From Chaunax sp. Z400 (Eukaryota > Chordata > Actinopteri > Lophiiformes > Chaunacidae), in contig CM075192.1 in the NCBI GenBank assembly GCA_037577475.1, forward strand, positions 13,549,908 through 13,613,907: 64,000 bases of DNA, given 5' to 3'. Below the pieces are notes generated by a model. It did no database searches. It worked only from the letters and a program-made list of their open reading frames with translations, and was not told the origin of the DNA. The translations under genes and the position numbers were made by a program. Positions 1 through 13,600 of the stretch are shown here, piece by piece. Numbering within the stretch: the stretch's first letter is position 1; each line of letters opens with the position of its first letter.

Positions 1-3000
1 TTTATCTGACTCTATGCAAACTAGGACTGAATTTCTGTTTTTTTAAATAATCCCAAAAATGTCAAATAAAACTATTCCACAGACATTTATCCACAGTAGC
101 TAAAGGTAATGTCCTGAACCACAGCTACAACTGTTTTACACTGCTGGTATGTCTCCTGTATCCTGCTATGTTCTCTTCTCTAAGACTTTGAGAGGCATAG
201 AATAATATCATGTTGTGAAATCTTTCATTTCTGGGCAGATCTTAGCTCACTATGTGCTTGATAAAGTTATGAACACAACTGATAAATTCATAGTGTATGG
301 ATAGATTGTGTTCTCGAAACCATCTGACTTGATTTCAAAACATTATTATTATCAGGATTGGCTCTCATTTGGCCCACTATTTGCCTTTAGGCTCCTCACT
401 CATTTTCCTTCTGTGTTTTCTTGTTAGGTCTCAGTAGAGAAATAAAACTGTAAACACACAATGTCTTGTTTCCACCTGGCATCTAGAGTAGATCTGGGAC
501 TTGGCTATGATTGAGAGTTAGCAGGCCTCCATTAGCTAGTACAGCTGTCCAAAAGGGAGGGAGCCTGCTCAAGCTTCTGTGTGTACTGCATCTGCCATTT
601 AAAAAGCTCTCAACACAGGAAACCTCGTTTAATGCTATCAGTTTCAAGCTTGCTGTCCTTGCTCACAGGGCATGCTTTTGTTTGTGGATCTTGCATGTTA
701 TGCAAAATGCAAGTTTGAGAGCAGCTATTCAGTTGTCACACTTGTTATTTCATAATGGTACAGGGAATGCGGTGCATTCACAGGCTGACTGCAACAGCTC
801 TCTCTCTCTCTGCTCCATATTGACAGTCTTTTATCTGTAAATCCCTCAGATGGACAATAGTGCTTCAGGTTAAACAGCTGTTGTTGCTCTTTCCACGTAG
901 GAGTCGAGTGTGTGCACAGGAAGCGAAAGGGAGGTGGTGTCAAGCCTTGGGCACCTGCTGCAACTTCAAAAGATTACACTAACTATGCTTAACATTTGGC
1001 CCGTGGCTAATTGTTTTTTCTCGTCCCTGATACTGCCACTTTAAGCAGACTTTTGATAGGTGCCCTGATACCCCATTAATTTCCTCAGGGGCTGATCATT
1101 CAATAGTCAGTAGCTGCTTTTACCAATTTCATCAGAGCTCAAAACAAGCTCTGGGAGAGGATCATTAGATCACATCAATGAGAAAAATGCCTTGTTTTCT
1201 CTTCTCTTCCCGTTGGCAGAAGCCGGAGTGACATGGAAAATATGATTATTCTACATTATTATACATGGAGAAAATGGAAATTGACTCCATTGCTGACTGA
1301 AATATGGCACATTTTAATGGACTGAGCTTTCCCAATGCATATGTTTAGCAATCTATGATGTACTGACTTATTTAAAATACACAAGCAATATGAGGAGACC
1401 TGAATTCATCAGTTCTTAAACAAAGTGCATATTTTTACAAAGGGTCATTAAAAGTCTGTCAGATTAAAGTGATCTAAGATAGACCGATAGCCACTTTTTT
1501 AAACAGCGAATATGCTGAGTTTCACTTTGTCATGACAGATTAATTCCTTAATGGGCTTTGTTAAGAAAAAATACCAGCCAAACTCCGCAGCTCGGTAAAA
1601 GACAGCATGAATCTCTGTAATGACTCGCGTCTCTTCACTGGTAAAGGATGTAAATGTAAAGCATCAATGCTTGTTTAATCCTGTTTTGGTTTCACTGCAC
1701 AGGGACTCCTTCGAGCATCTGACTCTGGCAATGACGGCCGAGACAGTGTGAAATCTAATTACACACCATGACAATATTGAAACCAATATTTACGTTCACA
1801 ATTGTGCAGACATGGAAACAATGGAAGCTACGGGTGATTTGAAAGCCCTAAACGTTCAAATGACTTTTTAATGGGAGGAGGGACGATGGACCAGAAGCAA
1901 TGCTGTCTCATGGACATCATATTAATACAAAACGGTTTTGCTCATTGTATGGCATGTTTTTTTGTTTTTGTTTTTCAGTCCAAGAACTGTGTCCTTGTGC
2001 CTATGTAGAGTTTTCAAAATTCTCTCAATAGAAGGATGTGTCCCATTTTGAAGATGTGAAATGAATGACTTTGAAAAGGGTTGTTTTCCTGCGGAGAGTT
2101 ACCGTCAGTTTCTTTTATTCATCAGTCCCTAAACATAACCACACGGTTATTATTGTAACCAATATAAAAATGACACATTTCAAATTATTGCAACCTTAAC
2201 AAAGAGGCTTTACCGTCGTCTGCGCTCTCAGTCCATTCTGCGTCTGTTGCTGTGGTGTCACATGCCAATGGTGCAACCGAACAACACACCTGTCAAATGA
2301 CTGCCTGTTAGCCTGTCACTTGTAGCACACACTTCATCATCAAGGGATATTGTGCAAGAGTTGCAGCAGGCAGGGCATGATGCAAAAAGCAATGTTCAAG
2401 TTGTAATTAAGATGTTCGCCGTAAATGAAACGGCTTTCTTTTCAAGAGTAGTAACCAGAAGTCTTCTCTCTTATTAGTGCCAGCTTCATAGCGAAGCATT
2501 TAGGCCCAGTCAAAAAGATGCCGCTAGCCAGTCACATGTGTAAGACGCAGTGACTGTGATGGCAGTTTACTGCTAGAAATCAAAGACATTGTTGAATTTG
2601 AATTGCTGTCTTTAAGAATAAAGACAGCAAAATGATATTCTTTTATATTATCATATATATGATATGGGGGGGGGGGGGGGGGGGGGGTGCAAGAAATTCC
2701 TGGAAAAAGCCTGTCACATCAGAAAACAGTTGAAATGGTGATTTGTAAGGCCTACGGCTTCTAAAGAACTTGACAAATGATGTTGTCCTGCTGATACGGG
2801 CGTTTGATCAGAACACTCTTCTATGTGTCATTCTGGAGAGCATAGACAAACAACTCATTGTGTGGCTTAATATGAAGGAATTTATGTTTCTGTCAAAATA
2901 TATTTTGCTGTATAGTATATAATACGATTATGGGAGACAGGGCTCGACAGAAGAGTAAAATAAAGGTCCATTTTACGGATTATATTCTAATCGTTTGAAT

Positions 3001-4930
3001 GGTGTAATTTAAAATCTTGTCACATTGTGGTATCTTCATAGGAGCTTTGAATGTTTTTTTCATTTGACCATAATTCAGCTCTGTGTCAGGCACAGGTTTA
3101 TTATAAAATTTAATCACAGTTAAATTCCAGCCCGTCACACTTTGTTCTTTTTGTGCCGGGAGCCTATTGATGTTGGTCTTAGGCCACAGATCTGTAGGGG
3201 AAAGCTTTATATAAAGCAAAATTACCGGTTCAAGGTTTGGCTCATGCAGCGCAATCATAAATTTCACATCTTATCTCGGAGAACTAAGGCATTCTTTCAG
3301 AACTCTTACCAACTGTGGAATATTGCTGGCACCAGAGGTGTTTACTTCAAGCAACGAAAGACAGAGGTCGTTGGCTGAAATGGGAAAATCTGAAGGGGAA
3401 ACGGAAGCCACAGGCTGTCAAAAGCATGTAGAGTATCTGTGTGAATGAGAGAACAACAAAGAGAAAAAAGACTCTGACCGTCCTACATATAGAACAACTG
3501 AGCAGTAGCTGAAATTAAAATACAATAAATGAAAAGTGATGTCGCTTCATTTAAGGGCAAAATACTGTACGATTATTTACGGTGTTCAATCAGGCAGTCA
3601 AAGTGATGTTATAGTTGCTAATATTCCAAAACAAACCTAATAAAAAGCTGTTTTTCTTCAGATCGGGGTATTCAGTTGTGTGAGTCAAGCATCCTTTAAT
3701 CTGATTCTGCAGCAGTTACAGAGTCATCCTCTTGATCAATAATTTGTTCATATTGTCTTGGAAATGTGGAGGCTTCACTTCCACTTCAAGCAGTCAGCAC
3801 TGAACAAGTCAGAGTTTTTGAGTTAGTGAGTGATTAGGACCAGAAGCTGGAGATCAGACAAAAGCGGACCCATAGGAATGGCAGGTAAAGTATAAATTGT
3901 CTTTGTTCAATTTAAATTTCTCATTATTCTCCATCTGAGTTAAGTGATTTCTCAATTTGTTCGGTGGCTACGGGCAGTGTGAATGAGACGTTGTCAGATC
4001 CAATACAAGATTTGAATTGCGATCACATTTAGCCACTGAGATAACACATAGATCATGTTTGTGAGAATGAAAACACCGAGGGGTGGAAATATCAATATGT
4101 AGGAAGCACAGATATTACCATTCCCTGTCCCAAAATAATGTCATTGCTTCAAGGGAGACAATGCAGCAGTTAAGAAATGTTTCACTTAAATGTAACCAAA
4201 GCTAAAATGGGTACCTTGGGAAAAATGCATCATCTATATACATGTGTGATGTGCATGTGGAACATGCATCTATCTCTCTATCTCTCTATCTATCCCCCTG
4301 AGTGCTACATGAATAGATAATTTTCTTACCATCCTACTCTAGAAGGTTCCTTGTTTGTTTACTTATTACTTTATTGTCTTTACTTGGCCATGATTTCGGC
4401 CACAACGTTATCACCCTTTCAGTTCTTTCCCTCCTCAGGAGTAGGAAGGGATACATATTTCATACCACCTTTACATCTCTGAGAGAAGTTAACCTTCGAT
4501 ATTTATTTGCATATTTTTAATGCCTCCCACCAGTGGCCTCACATTAAATTTCCATCATTCCATCTCATATCGATTTAGAGGAACAACCTGTCAAAGCACC
4601 TGTTTCCAGCTGTAAGCAGGAAGAGGCTCAGATGCTCAGCAACGTCTCTCCAACTCAACGGCAACAAAGATGAAATTGATTTGGGAATATCACCAGTAAC
4701 CATGGGACATCGGGTTTAAAAGATATTTTAAGATATTTGACTGTTGTGTGTCTCCACACACACAGTATGATAATTGTGTGATAATTAAGTGATAATTAAA
4801 TGTCTACTGAGAAAAAAAAGAGTGAATGTTTAATGGTTTGGTGAGTTTGTTCTCATTAAAAGAAATATTACCGCTATAGGTGACTTATAGGCTGTGCACT
4901 GTTTCAACCTCATAATGGAACAGTTTCCAC
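1..4930. other. Intergenic, no gene seen
   Basis: AT-rich, apparently unique sequence. The open frames are short, have no recognisable domain, and none is flanked by a convincing splice-site pattern. Small landmarks are a run of 22 G at 2666-2687 just after an AT-alternating stretch, and a degenerate (TCTA/TCTC) microsatellite near 4268-4296. I see no gene, RNA gene or intact mobile element. Confidence 0.6.
2666..2687 (+). repeat. Poly-G homopolymer (22 G)
   Basis: Uninterrupted run of 22 guanines directly after a TATATGATAT-type stretch. Long G runs are uncommon in AT-rich vertebrate DNA. The exact length may be a sequencing or assembly artefact. Confidence 0.95.
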
Positions 4931-4934
4931 TTTT

Positions 4935-5150
4935 GTTGTGAAAGAACTTGTCTCTGACCTCAACTCCATTAAAGACATTTGGGATGAACTGGAAGAAAAA
5001 CCGCTAGCCAGCTCTCATCATCCAAAATCAGAGCTGGTCCTCGCTAAGTCTCATGTGGCTGAACAGAAGCCAACGAGGTGCCAAATGCTTTCACAGAATC
5101 TTGGCTGTTATAGACTGGTTTTGGAATCAGATGTTGAAAAATTAAAATTT
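4935..5150 (+). mobile_element. Tc1/mariner transposase 3' relic
   Basis: The + strand frame reads SDLNSIKDIWDELEEK. This matches the conserved C-terminal block of Tc1-like transposases (PDLNPIEHLWDELE-type, around the last catalytic acidic residue), followed by the decayed remainder of the C-terminus. The rest of the transposase and the terminal inverted repeats are not recognisable, so this is a fossil fragment with no function of its own. The assignment rests on remembered teleost Tc1 consensus features; no alignment was run. Confidence 0.7.
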
Positions 5151-5159
5151 TGACTGATT

Positions 5160-8100
5160 CCAAACAGATAGGCTTTGCATGTGAATTACAGACAGGGCAA
5201 CATTGTCTCACATATTCACTAAAAACCTAAAGGTATGCAGCACAAAGGCATTTTTATTACTTTACTAAAACAGGATGTTCTATAATGTTAAATGCATTAC
5301 AATTTCCCTGCATGGATCAATAAAGTATTTCTGGTTCTGTTTCTGAAATCTATTAAAACTGCTCCAAAAAGACATAACATCTCCTAGTTCTAGTTTTAGT
5401 TTAATTTAGTTGTGTTTTTGAAAAGTCTGTTTAGATGATCCAAACTAAAACCCTGTGTGAATTCACTATAATTTAGTCAAAGTTATTAATTTGGTGGATT
5501 CTGGCAGTAAACTGGTATTGTGCTTTGTAACACAGAATTTTCTGCATCACTCAGGGGGAAGGATCTGGCTTCACATCACACTGTGAATGGATTTCATGCA
5601 ACAGCATGCCAAAAACCCTTAAGAGTGACTTTTTTTGTTGTTGTGTTGTTGTTTTTACCTTAATTATTGCTTTCATCTCATTCAAACACTGCAAATTGAG
5701 GGCTGCATGTATTCCAAAGTAGTTTTTGAACATAACATTATCATTCCAGTTAGTTATTTCAATGATGGACATAAATATGAAAATAAAATATTCAGTCTTT
5801 TGATGTTATTTAAACATTTTAGCTTGTAAGAGTCTTCAGAGATGTGATTCTGTGTTAAGTGGAGCATAATTAATCCCAATTTGCACCTTACAGTTTCATG
5901 AACTGAGCATGATTCAGATGAGTATACGCGGTGAGCTCTCACTCTGCTCTCATCGCTTTTCAGACCTCAAAATAAAGCACTCAAAAGACGTAGGAAAGAG
6001 AGATGAACTTTTAGTGGATCTCAGTTACTGAGTAATTATAGTAAATTCAATAATTATTTATAATTATCAATAATTATTTAAATATTTTTGATCCATGTCA
6101 TGGTATCTCTTTCACAAAAAGAACGTGCCATTACTTTAAACTTGAAACATGTATGCTGATTAATTCACTTGTGTCACTATTTATATATTTTATCGTATCA
6201 TGTTGAAAGTCCTGCGTAAAAAAAAATTCATTTAGCCTATTTTGCCTTTATTAGATATAGACAGTTGAAGTGAGACAGGAAAGGCTGTGAAGGGACAACA
6301 TGAGTAACTAAAAATGGGAGAGTTTGCCTCACTGTATGTCTCCGACTTTCATTTAATGTGTGTAATATCACTTATGTTAAAACATTTACATCAGAATCAA
6401 AGAAACACTGTGGGATCAAAGAACCTGTAAAATAAAAAAGAAATTATGTATAATTACAGGCGTATTGAGCTTTTGCATATAGATTTGCATCACAGTCTTG
6501 GTTCAGACTGAATGTCTTGATGTGACCTTCATTATTATAAAGCCAGACCCATGACAAATATGTGTACAGAGATATACATGACAAATACTTGGACATTGGT
6601 TACTATGAAAACAGCATCCTGACCACAACTTCGTCTACACACAAAGACAGAAACTGCATGCACATTCCTTTTTAACAGATTTATAAAGCTCTGTTCTGTT
6701 TTTTTAAATTTCCAGCCCACAGTAAACATTGAAGGGAAATAGAAACACCCTCACTCACCAGTTTGTAAATCAATACTTCTGCCTGATCCACCAGTTATGT
6801 CACAATACCAGCAGAAGCTAGATCTGCATGTTTGTTCCACAAGGCTATGCCACATTGGTGAGGTTTTATGGTTAAGTATAGTATCAGTAACATTTATTCA
6901 TCACCATTCATGAGTGGGAAATGGGTTTCATGCTTTAAAAAAAATGTAAAACAAAGAGCTTCCACCAAAATATTTCTCAGCCAGATTACATCCACTTGAT
7001 CAGGGAGTGGGCTTGTGAATTCCTACTCGAAACAAGTAGCATTATATTATGTTACATAAAGACAAGAGGCTTTGATGCACCAATTTGACAGCCTACCTCA
7101 CCCGCAAGGAAAACGGAAAACTAAAACGTGTAAAATCTAAAGCTTATCGATCTTCGGCTCAACTGGCTATCCGGTCGTCAGAGAATGGCACGCTGACATT
7201 TGTTCGCTGCCTCTCTCTGATAAACTGTCTCTACCTTGCAGGTGACCGTACAAGGTCTACTTTGGCAGATAATGACATGTCATCATCAATGCCTTTGCTT
7301 TCCTTTGCTTCAACAACGCTGTAGAAGTGAATCTGACAGTGAATCTGACCAGCGGATTGTCATGTTTTCCACATCCTTATTCACAGGAGAGGCGGAGGTG
7401 CCGCCCTTGTGCCTCAGCGCCTCCAGCTCCCTTCTTGATTGCCTGACATTCTTTATCAACAGTCAAGTAATACAGTTACCTTGGCAACAGTTTCCTGCTG
7501 ATACAAGAATCAGGTATCACCTTGAAAGTTGAAGAGTGTTGTTGGCAGCCTCAGTGTTGCCATTGATGGTGCAGCTGCAGGAGCAAACTTGTGTTAATGG
7601 TCAGGTTTACGCTTTCATTTTCCTCTCCTTCTCTATCGTCTGACATTCAAGGCATGACATTCTTCCATTTATCCCTCTTCACACCTCTGCAGAACTACAG
7701 GGCCTCACGGTTTTATAGTAGAGCTTTGTCTGTTCACTTTCAGAAGAAGGCCTTAATCTCAATTTCTCTGTTATAATGTAACCGTAATTTAAATTATATA
7801 TCATATTTGTTATAAATGTTATTCTACATAACTGAGGTGACATTGAGGCTTTTTCAAGTGGCCTGGGTGTTAGATGTCAGTCTAATATTATTTTAATAAA
7901 ACGGTTTTTGGGGAGTGTGATGGAGGATCAAAAAATATATATCAAATGATCCTGTTAAGTCCACCACTGGCACGTAGATACAGCAGCCCTGAATTCCATT
8001 GAACAATGCTATGGTATCTCCACTTCATGATCAGCACAGTGTTGATTTCCTGCTATATGTCATTTCACTTCTATTGTCTGTGGCTCCTGTTGAAGCCGTC

Positions 8101-9150
8101 TCTTCTCATACATCATTTGCTGTTATTTGTTATCATCCAGCCAGAAATCCATTCATAATCAGAGGATGCTACATTACAGCTACAAAAGCTACATTTTTAT
8201 TTGACTAATACATGTTTTTTGTTAGAAAGCTTTCTAATCAACTCTATTAGTGAACATGTATGTTTTATGCTTGTTTCTTCTTTAACATATAACTGAACCT
8301 TGCTGTCCAAGAAGAGAGAAATAAAAACATGTTACTGTTAATCAGAAGACCTAAAATGTTAGATTTACCTGATTTATTCTAATAAGTCTTTTAAGCACAA
8401 ATGTGGACTTTCTGCAATTGCAACACAGCTTTGTGTGCTAACATTTCTTTCAATTTCAGTGCTCAGTTATGAACAAAAATAAATAATGAACAAAAACTTG
8501 ATGCACTTGATGCCGGGCTGAAGTTGACAGTTCTTCAAAAACAATGGTTTCACCTTTTTCACCCCAAAACATCCATCATGTATAGTTTCATTTGGCAGCT
8601 GTCATCTTCTCATTTCATTGGTTAACGTGTGTCAATATGGAGGCATACCTGCCAACAGAAACATCAAAATTGGCTCACATGGTCGGCTGCTCAACATGGG
8701 TCAGAGGCTGTATAAGATTCACTTACATGCACTTGAGGTGCATTCATGTGCACAGAGTGAACAGGGAAAAGACTTTTTATCTGTCAAAAGTATAAGAAAT
8801 GTGAGGCGAGCAACCATATTTTTATGTCTGAAGGCATTTAATACTGGTTCAGGCTATAGCAGGATGTTCGGATGTTTATGCTCATCTATAACAATACCCA
8901 ACACTAAGAGGATGGTAGAAGGCATTTCTTATTTTCTAACTGATTTACAAATAACAAATAAAACAAAAACAATTTCAACCTCATTACAAACTACTCTTAA
9001 TGACAGACTTTCTTCAGCTATATCACAACAACACAGCCAATTTGAACAGATGTTTGTTTTTGGTCATATACTCCTGGATTGCTTTGGAGAGAAAAGCAGA
9101 ACTAAGATATGATAAATCAACACATTTATATATTGAAAGATTATTGGGAA
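5160..9150. other. Intergenic, no gene seen
   Basis: Unique AT-rich sequence. A short stretch near 5305-5345 (CATGGATCAATAAAGTATTTCTGG) resembles the common 3' tail of fish retroelements ending in GGATCAATAAAGTATTTCTG. Around 6020-6100 there is an AT-rich cluster of AATAATTAT units. Open frames at 7085-7324 and 8618-9112 have no recognisable domain and I do not call them genes. Confidence 0.55.
6218..6305 (-). repeat. SINE tail fragment
   Basis: Read on the minus strand, this stretch runs through TTTCCTGTCTCACTTCAACT and TAATAAAGGCAAAA. That layout matches the tail of a common teleost tRNA-derived SINE (TTTCCTGTCTC..., then AATAAAGGCAAAAA). A better-preserved copy with the tRNA-like head is at 61905-62078. 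The head is missing here. Confidence 0.5.
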
Positions 9151-9159
9151 TTAAACTGT

Positions 9160-9300
9160 CTACTATTCGCCGTGATTGGTTTGTTTGTCCGTCTGTTAAC
9201 ATGATTACACAAAAACTATTTGATGAATTGTCATGAAACTTGGTAGGAGGGTTGGGCTAATGACAAGGAAGAACTAAGGAAATTCCATATATATCCATTT
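9160..9300 (-). repeat. Interspersed repeat, copy 1 (inverted)
   Basis: The stretch TTTGTTTGTCCGTCTGTTAACATGATTACACAAAAACT, followed by ATGAAACTTGGTAGGAGGGT, matches a very common fish repeat whose forward form carries CCACCAAGTTTCAT, then TTTTTGCGTAATCCTG and an ACAAACAAACA run. It is on the opposite strand to the related copies at 14645-15115 and 48940-49365. I cannot assign the family with certainty. Confidence 0.6.
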
Positions 9301-9760
9301 AGCAACTTGTTAAAACTGTGTTGGATATCCTTCTGCCTTTCAGCAAGATGCTAGATAGAGCTGTCTGTGTCTCTGGTCCATATTGAAATGATAGCTTCAG
9401 ATGCGGCACATGATGTTGGTCCTATCCTATCCATGTCTCCTAGCTCTTACCTTAATAAACAACTAATTTGCAAAAGCAAATACATTTATAATGGAAGCAC
9501 AATTTCTACCTGGACTATATTAAGAGAAAATGCTCATTTGACTGAAACAAAATCAAAAGACTAAATTTATGTGTTGCTATGGAGTCGTATGGAAGTGGTC
9601 GGGATGGATGGAAAGCACACAAAGTGTTCCAGAAAGCAAATGCAATACATAGTGAATATTTTACTTAGATGTCATCTTTGTGACTTGTCACATAGGAAGC
9701 GTACTTGGTCGGTATTTCAGCTCCCTTACAAACATATTTGTAGTTGCAAACTGGTCTTAT
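9301..9760. other. Intergenic spacer, nothing recognised
   Basis: Short AT-rich stretch between an interspersed repeat and the Tc1-like relic. It may include unrecognised sequence of either element. Confidence 0.45.
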
Positions 9761-9764
9761 ATAA

Positions 9765-10625
9765 GGAATTTCTTGGAGACAGGGAAGCCACCACATCCCA
9801 AAGATGCTCTATTGAATTGAGATCTGGTGGCTGTGGAAGCCGTCTGACCCATGTTCAAGAAACGAGCTTTAGATGGTTGGAACTTCATGACACGGTGCCT
9901 TGTCCTGCATGAAGCTGCCATCAGATGTGGTCATAAAGGGTTGAACATGATCAGTAACAATACTTAATTAAGTAGGCCATGGGGTTAAAATGCTCAATCA
10001 GTACTTAGGGGCCCAAAGTGTGCAAAGAATATACCCCCACACACCACTAGCACTGGACCGTTGGTACAAGGCAGGATGGATCCATGCTTTCATGTCGTTT
10101 ACACCTAATTCTGACCCTGCCGTCTTAAAGTTGCAGCAGAATTCAAGACTAACCAGATCAAAAGCATCAGTCGCTCTCCTTTGGTGAATTGCTAGCTGAC
10201 AGGAGTGGTACACGGCGAGGTCCTCTGCTGTTGTAGCCCATCAACATTCAACATTTTCTGAGTACCTTGACTGTAAAGAGTAATTACTTGACTTTCTGAT
10301 TCTTCTATCTAAGCTCAAACCAACCAACTCTGGCCCTTCCTCTCTGACCTCTGCCACCATCAGGGCATTTTTGCCCAGAGAACTGCAGCTCACAGAATAT
10401 TTTCACTTTTTCAGACCATTTTATGAAGCCCGTGAGACAGTTGTGTGAAAAACCCATTAGACCAGCAGTTCCTGCTCAAACCAGTCAGTCACTAAAAACC
10501 ATACCACATTTAAAGTCGCTTAAATCATCTCTCTCTCTCCCATTCTGGTACTTGAACTCAGCAGATCCTCTTGACCATGGTTCCATGCCTAAATGCACTG
10601 ACTTACTGCCATTGGAGTGACTGAT
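9765..10625 (-). mobile_element. Decayed Tc1-like DNA transposon (transposase pseudogene)
   Basis: On the minus strand the sequence follows a well-known fish Tc1-like element from one end of the transposase to the other. Near 10,370-10,620 is the N-terminal DNA-binding region. At 9998-10213 a frame reads ELGVNDMKAWIHPALYQRSS and WGYILCTLWAPKY, matching the catalytic-core region. At 9788-9834 PPDLNSIEHLWDV matches the conserved PDLNPIEHLWD block. The frame is broken by stops and indels, and no single open frame covers the roughly 340 residues of a normal Tc1 transposase. Clear terminal inverted repeats were not found; the left flank at 10,622-10,655 is an AT/AC simple repeat. It is inactive. 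Confidence 0.85.
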
Positions 10626-10655
10626 ATATATACTGTATATATATATACACACGCA

Positions 10656-13600
10656 GTGTAAATTAGGTTAGTAAAATCTGTGAGGGATGGAGTGCAGCAA
10701 GGAGATATATGACATCCCCGGGTCAATCTGTGAATACTGAGTGGATTATGTGTGTCACGCGATGTGAAAAGGTTGTAAATGTTCGTCGGAGCCGGGTCAC
10801 TGTGAGGACCAGGGTGAGCAAATGCCCTTCAAATGCTTGAAAATATGATTCCCGTGCTGAGGGAGATTTGTCAAGGCAGCATTAATTGGAGCTGTGGTAG
10901 AAAGGGTGACATGCACAAACATGCTGAAACAAGCATCTTCTCAGCCCAGAGGAGAAATACCAATATTTCATCCTGATCTCTTTCCAATAGATAGCCACAA
11001 CCACAAACATGGGCACACTTGATTTACTGCTGCTTAAAAATGTAATTGTGAGTCTGGACAAGTAAAATCGCTCATCTGATCATTTGGTCGGTGAGTGTGT
11101 TATGAGTAAAGATCCCTCATAGAGCGTGTAAATTTTCATTTTCTCTTTTTTCTATTTGGGACGTTGGTTACTGCGGATGTAATCAGCGATCATGGCAGCA
11201 TGATTGATAAAGACAAACCTCATTGCTTTCCAGCATCACAGTCTTCATTGTTTCTGTGGGCCGCGGACGAGTTCCCATAAACAAAAGTTGTTGTCATGAT
11301 GCAGTTTAGTTTGTCAAATGATGTAAATGTCGTATTACATTTATAGCCCCCCGGTGGATCCTAGAAATAAGCCAGTGCTCCAGGCCCAATGCTTTCTCAC
11401 TGAAAATGAACTATGTCTTGTCTTGTAAAAAGCGCAGAGGGCCATGCGGACACTGTGGTATGAAAAACCTGCATGGTGACTGGCTAGTTCTTAATGACTG
11501 CAACATGCAAACAAAGAAAGGACACAAATAAGGGCAAATAAAGCACCAAATAAAGGGTATACTTTCCTGGTGTGGTGAAAAAGTCAAATGAAGACTGTGG
11601 TTTTTACCTCAAGGAGAACAATATTCCCATCCAAAACAGCCACATAATTAAATTAAATAACTGTGTGCATGTGTAAAAAGTGTGTGATCATAACCATGTC
11701 GGTTAAAATAGTGTGTGGAGAAACATGCATTTCATTACCATCCTCCTCTTTTCTATTCAGAAAATCCTACATACGGTTAAATTTGTTTTCAAATCATCTT
11801 TCTCAGTTGGACAGTTAATTCCTTATTATGGGAAGTAGACTGTAATGTCACCGCCTTCAATTTATACAAGGCCCGAGTGACATTCTCTGTTTATAAACAT
11901 TCCGTTTCTGGGACCCAGCGGATTGATATGCATGAGCAGTGCAATTAAATAGGAATATGTGGACAATTAAATTAAATGGCTCTAATTGGTTCAATCATCA
12001 GTTCAGCATTAATTTCTTACACAGCACCATAGCCCTGAATTTATTCCTCTTCTGTAAAGGGTCCAATGGCGGCATAACATTTCCATTAGCAGTGTCTCCG
12101 AGTCACAAAATCTGTATTTTTAATGCTGACTGTTTGCTTTTCTCGCTGGGTGCAGTGTTAGTTTATCCCAAGTCTGCCAAATAGGAAGTTAAGGTTCACG
12201 TGAGGATACACCACTAAGGAATACATTTTAAAAAATACTTTAGGAGAAGGACCTTTTTTGTAAACTGTTGTTGAAATCTATGTTAGGTTCTATATCATCC
12301 AGGGCTTCCCTCGAGAAATCGTTCAGCCACCCAGATCCTATTATGTCTGTCCTGTGATCAGTTTAGTTGGGAGAAGACATTCTAAATACATTAAACATAA
12401 GAAATAGACTTTTCCCCCTGGAAGTTAACATATTTTGAATTGTGACGTTTATGATGTTTGTGAACATAGTCTTTGTCTCAGTTCTGTGTCTCCCCTCCTT
12501 TATAAAAACCTTAGGAAATTCTGCTACCCACAATTAATAGCAATATTGTGTATGCTCACACTGCACTTACTGTAAACAACATTTACCTTAGTGCCATTTG
12601 ACTCATCACTCACACCATCACAATCATCTATGGGAATGACATGAAAAGGTCACTTAGTAATCACTACTGTAACATGTTGCATCGGGTATTCTATGCATAG
12701 TAGTAGGCATATTATTATAAATCCCAAATAAACAACGTTTAATAAGTACTCGTTATGCAGTAATGTAAACTAAACTAAACTAGAATTCTCATATAAGGTA
12801 AATTTGCACTAAACATTCCTGTGAACAGTGAGCCAATGTAGAGAATTTCAGCACCATGGACAGCGGCCAACACTCAAACATCACTCACCTCAGCCAACGG
12901 TGGCAGATTTTTGTCTAATTATCAAATACATTTTGATTGCACAATGTAATGGCCATAGAAAAATGACATGATCTACAGTTATGCTGGTTTCCTATAAGCC
13001 TCGCTTTGACTATGCTCTTCTGTCTGCGATTGGGGAGGATTTTTCATGGAGAAAAGAACAATCAATTTAAATAACAATGGAAGCACGTCTGCCATTGTGC
13101 AACCAAGACAGGGACAGGATTTGTTTTCCCTGAGAGTTATCCCCAGCTAATCATGGAACAACCAGTGTATCTACCCTGCTAAAGAAAAAGAACCCTGTCG
13201 ACAGAGGAGACAAAGAAGGCAAAGAGGTTTAGTGACAGAAACAGAGGAAGAACAAGAATGAACGGACAGGCAGAGCTTTGGTGTTTTGTCGAAGTCTGTT
13301 CCCCTGTCCATAAGTGTTTTTCCTTACCGTCGCTTGGAGGAAGGTCAAAACTGACATTGCGTTGGCATTCTTTTGAACAGATAACGAGATACTTATAACA
13401 AAACCTGCCTACAAAACTGAATGTTTTACTCAGTCTTAATCACAGAACTGACATTTTCTGACTTTCTGTTTTGAGACTGGATTTTTATGGTTGTTTCTTT
13501 GGTTTGACAGTCACCAGGCTGCTAACGGTAACCATGTGGTTAACGCTAGTGGTCGGAAAACAAACCAGGAGCTACAAGGAAGCCAGAAACAAAGGGAACA

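Noticed and set aside
7085..7532. Two overlapping open frames with an acceptor-like CTCTACCTTGCAG between them
   Set aside because: The region is slightly richer in GC and briefly looked like an exon, but neither frame matches a known family and no matching donor or partner exon was found.
8618..9112. 164-residue open frame
   Set aside because: No recognisable domain, poor start context and AT-rich random-like composition; an overlapping frame of similar quality exists.
10622..10655. AT/AC stretch considered as the terminal inverted repeat of the Tc1-like relic
   Set aside because: It is a simple TATATA/ACAC microsatellite with no match to the other end of the element.
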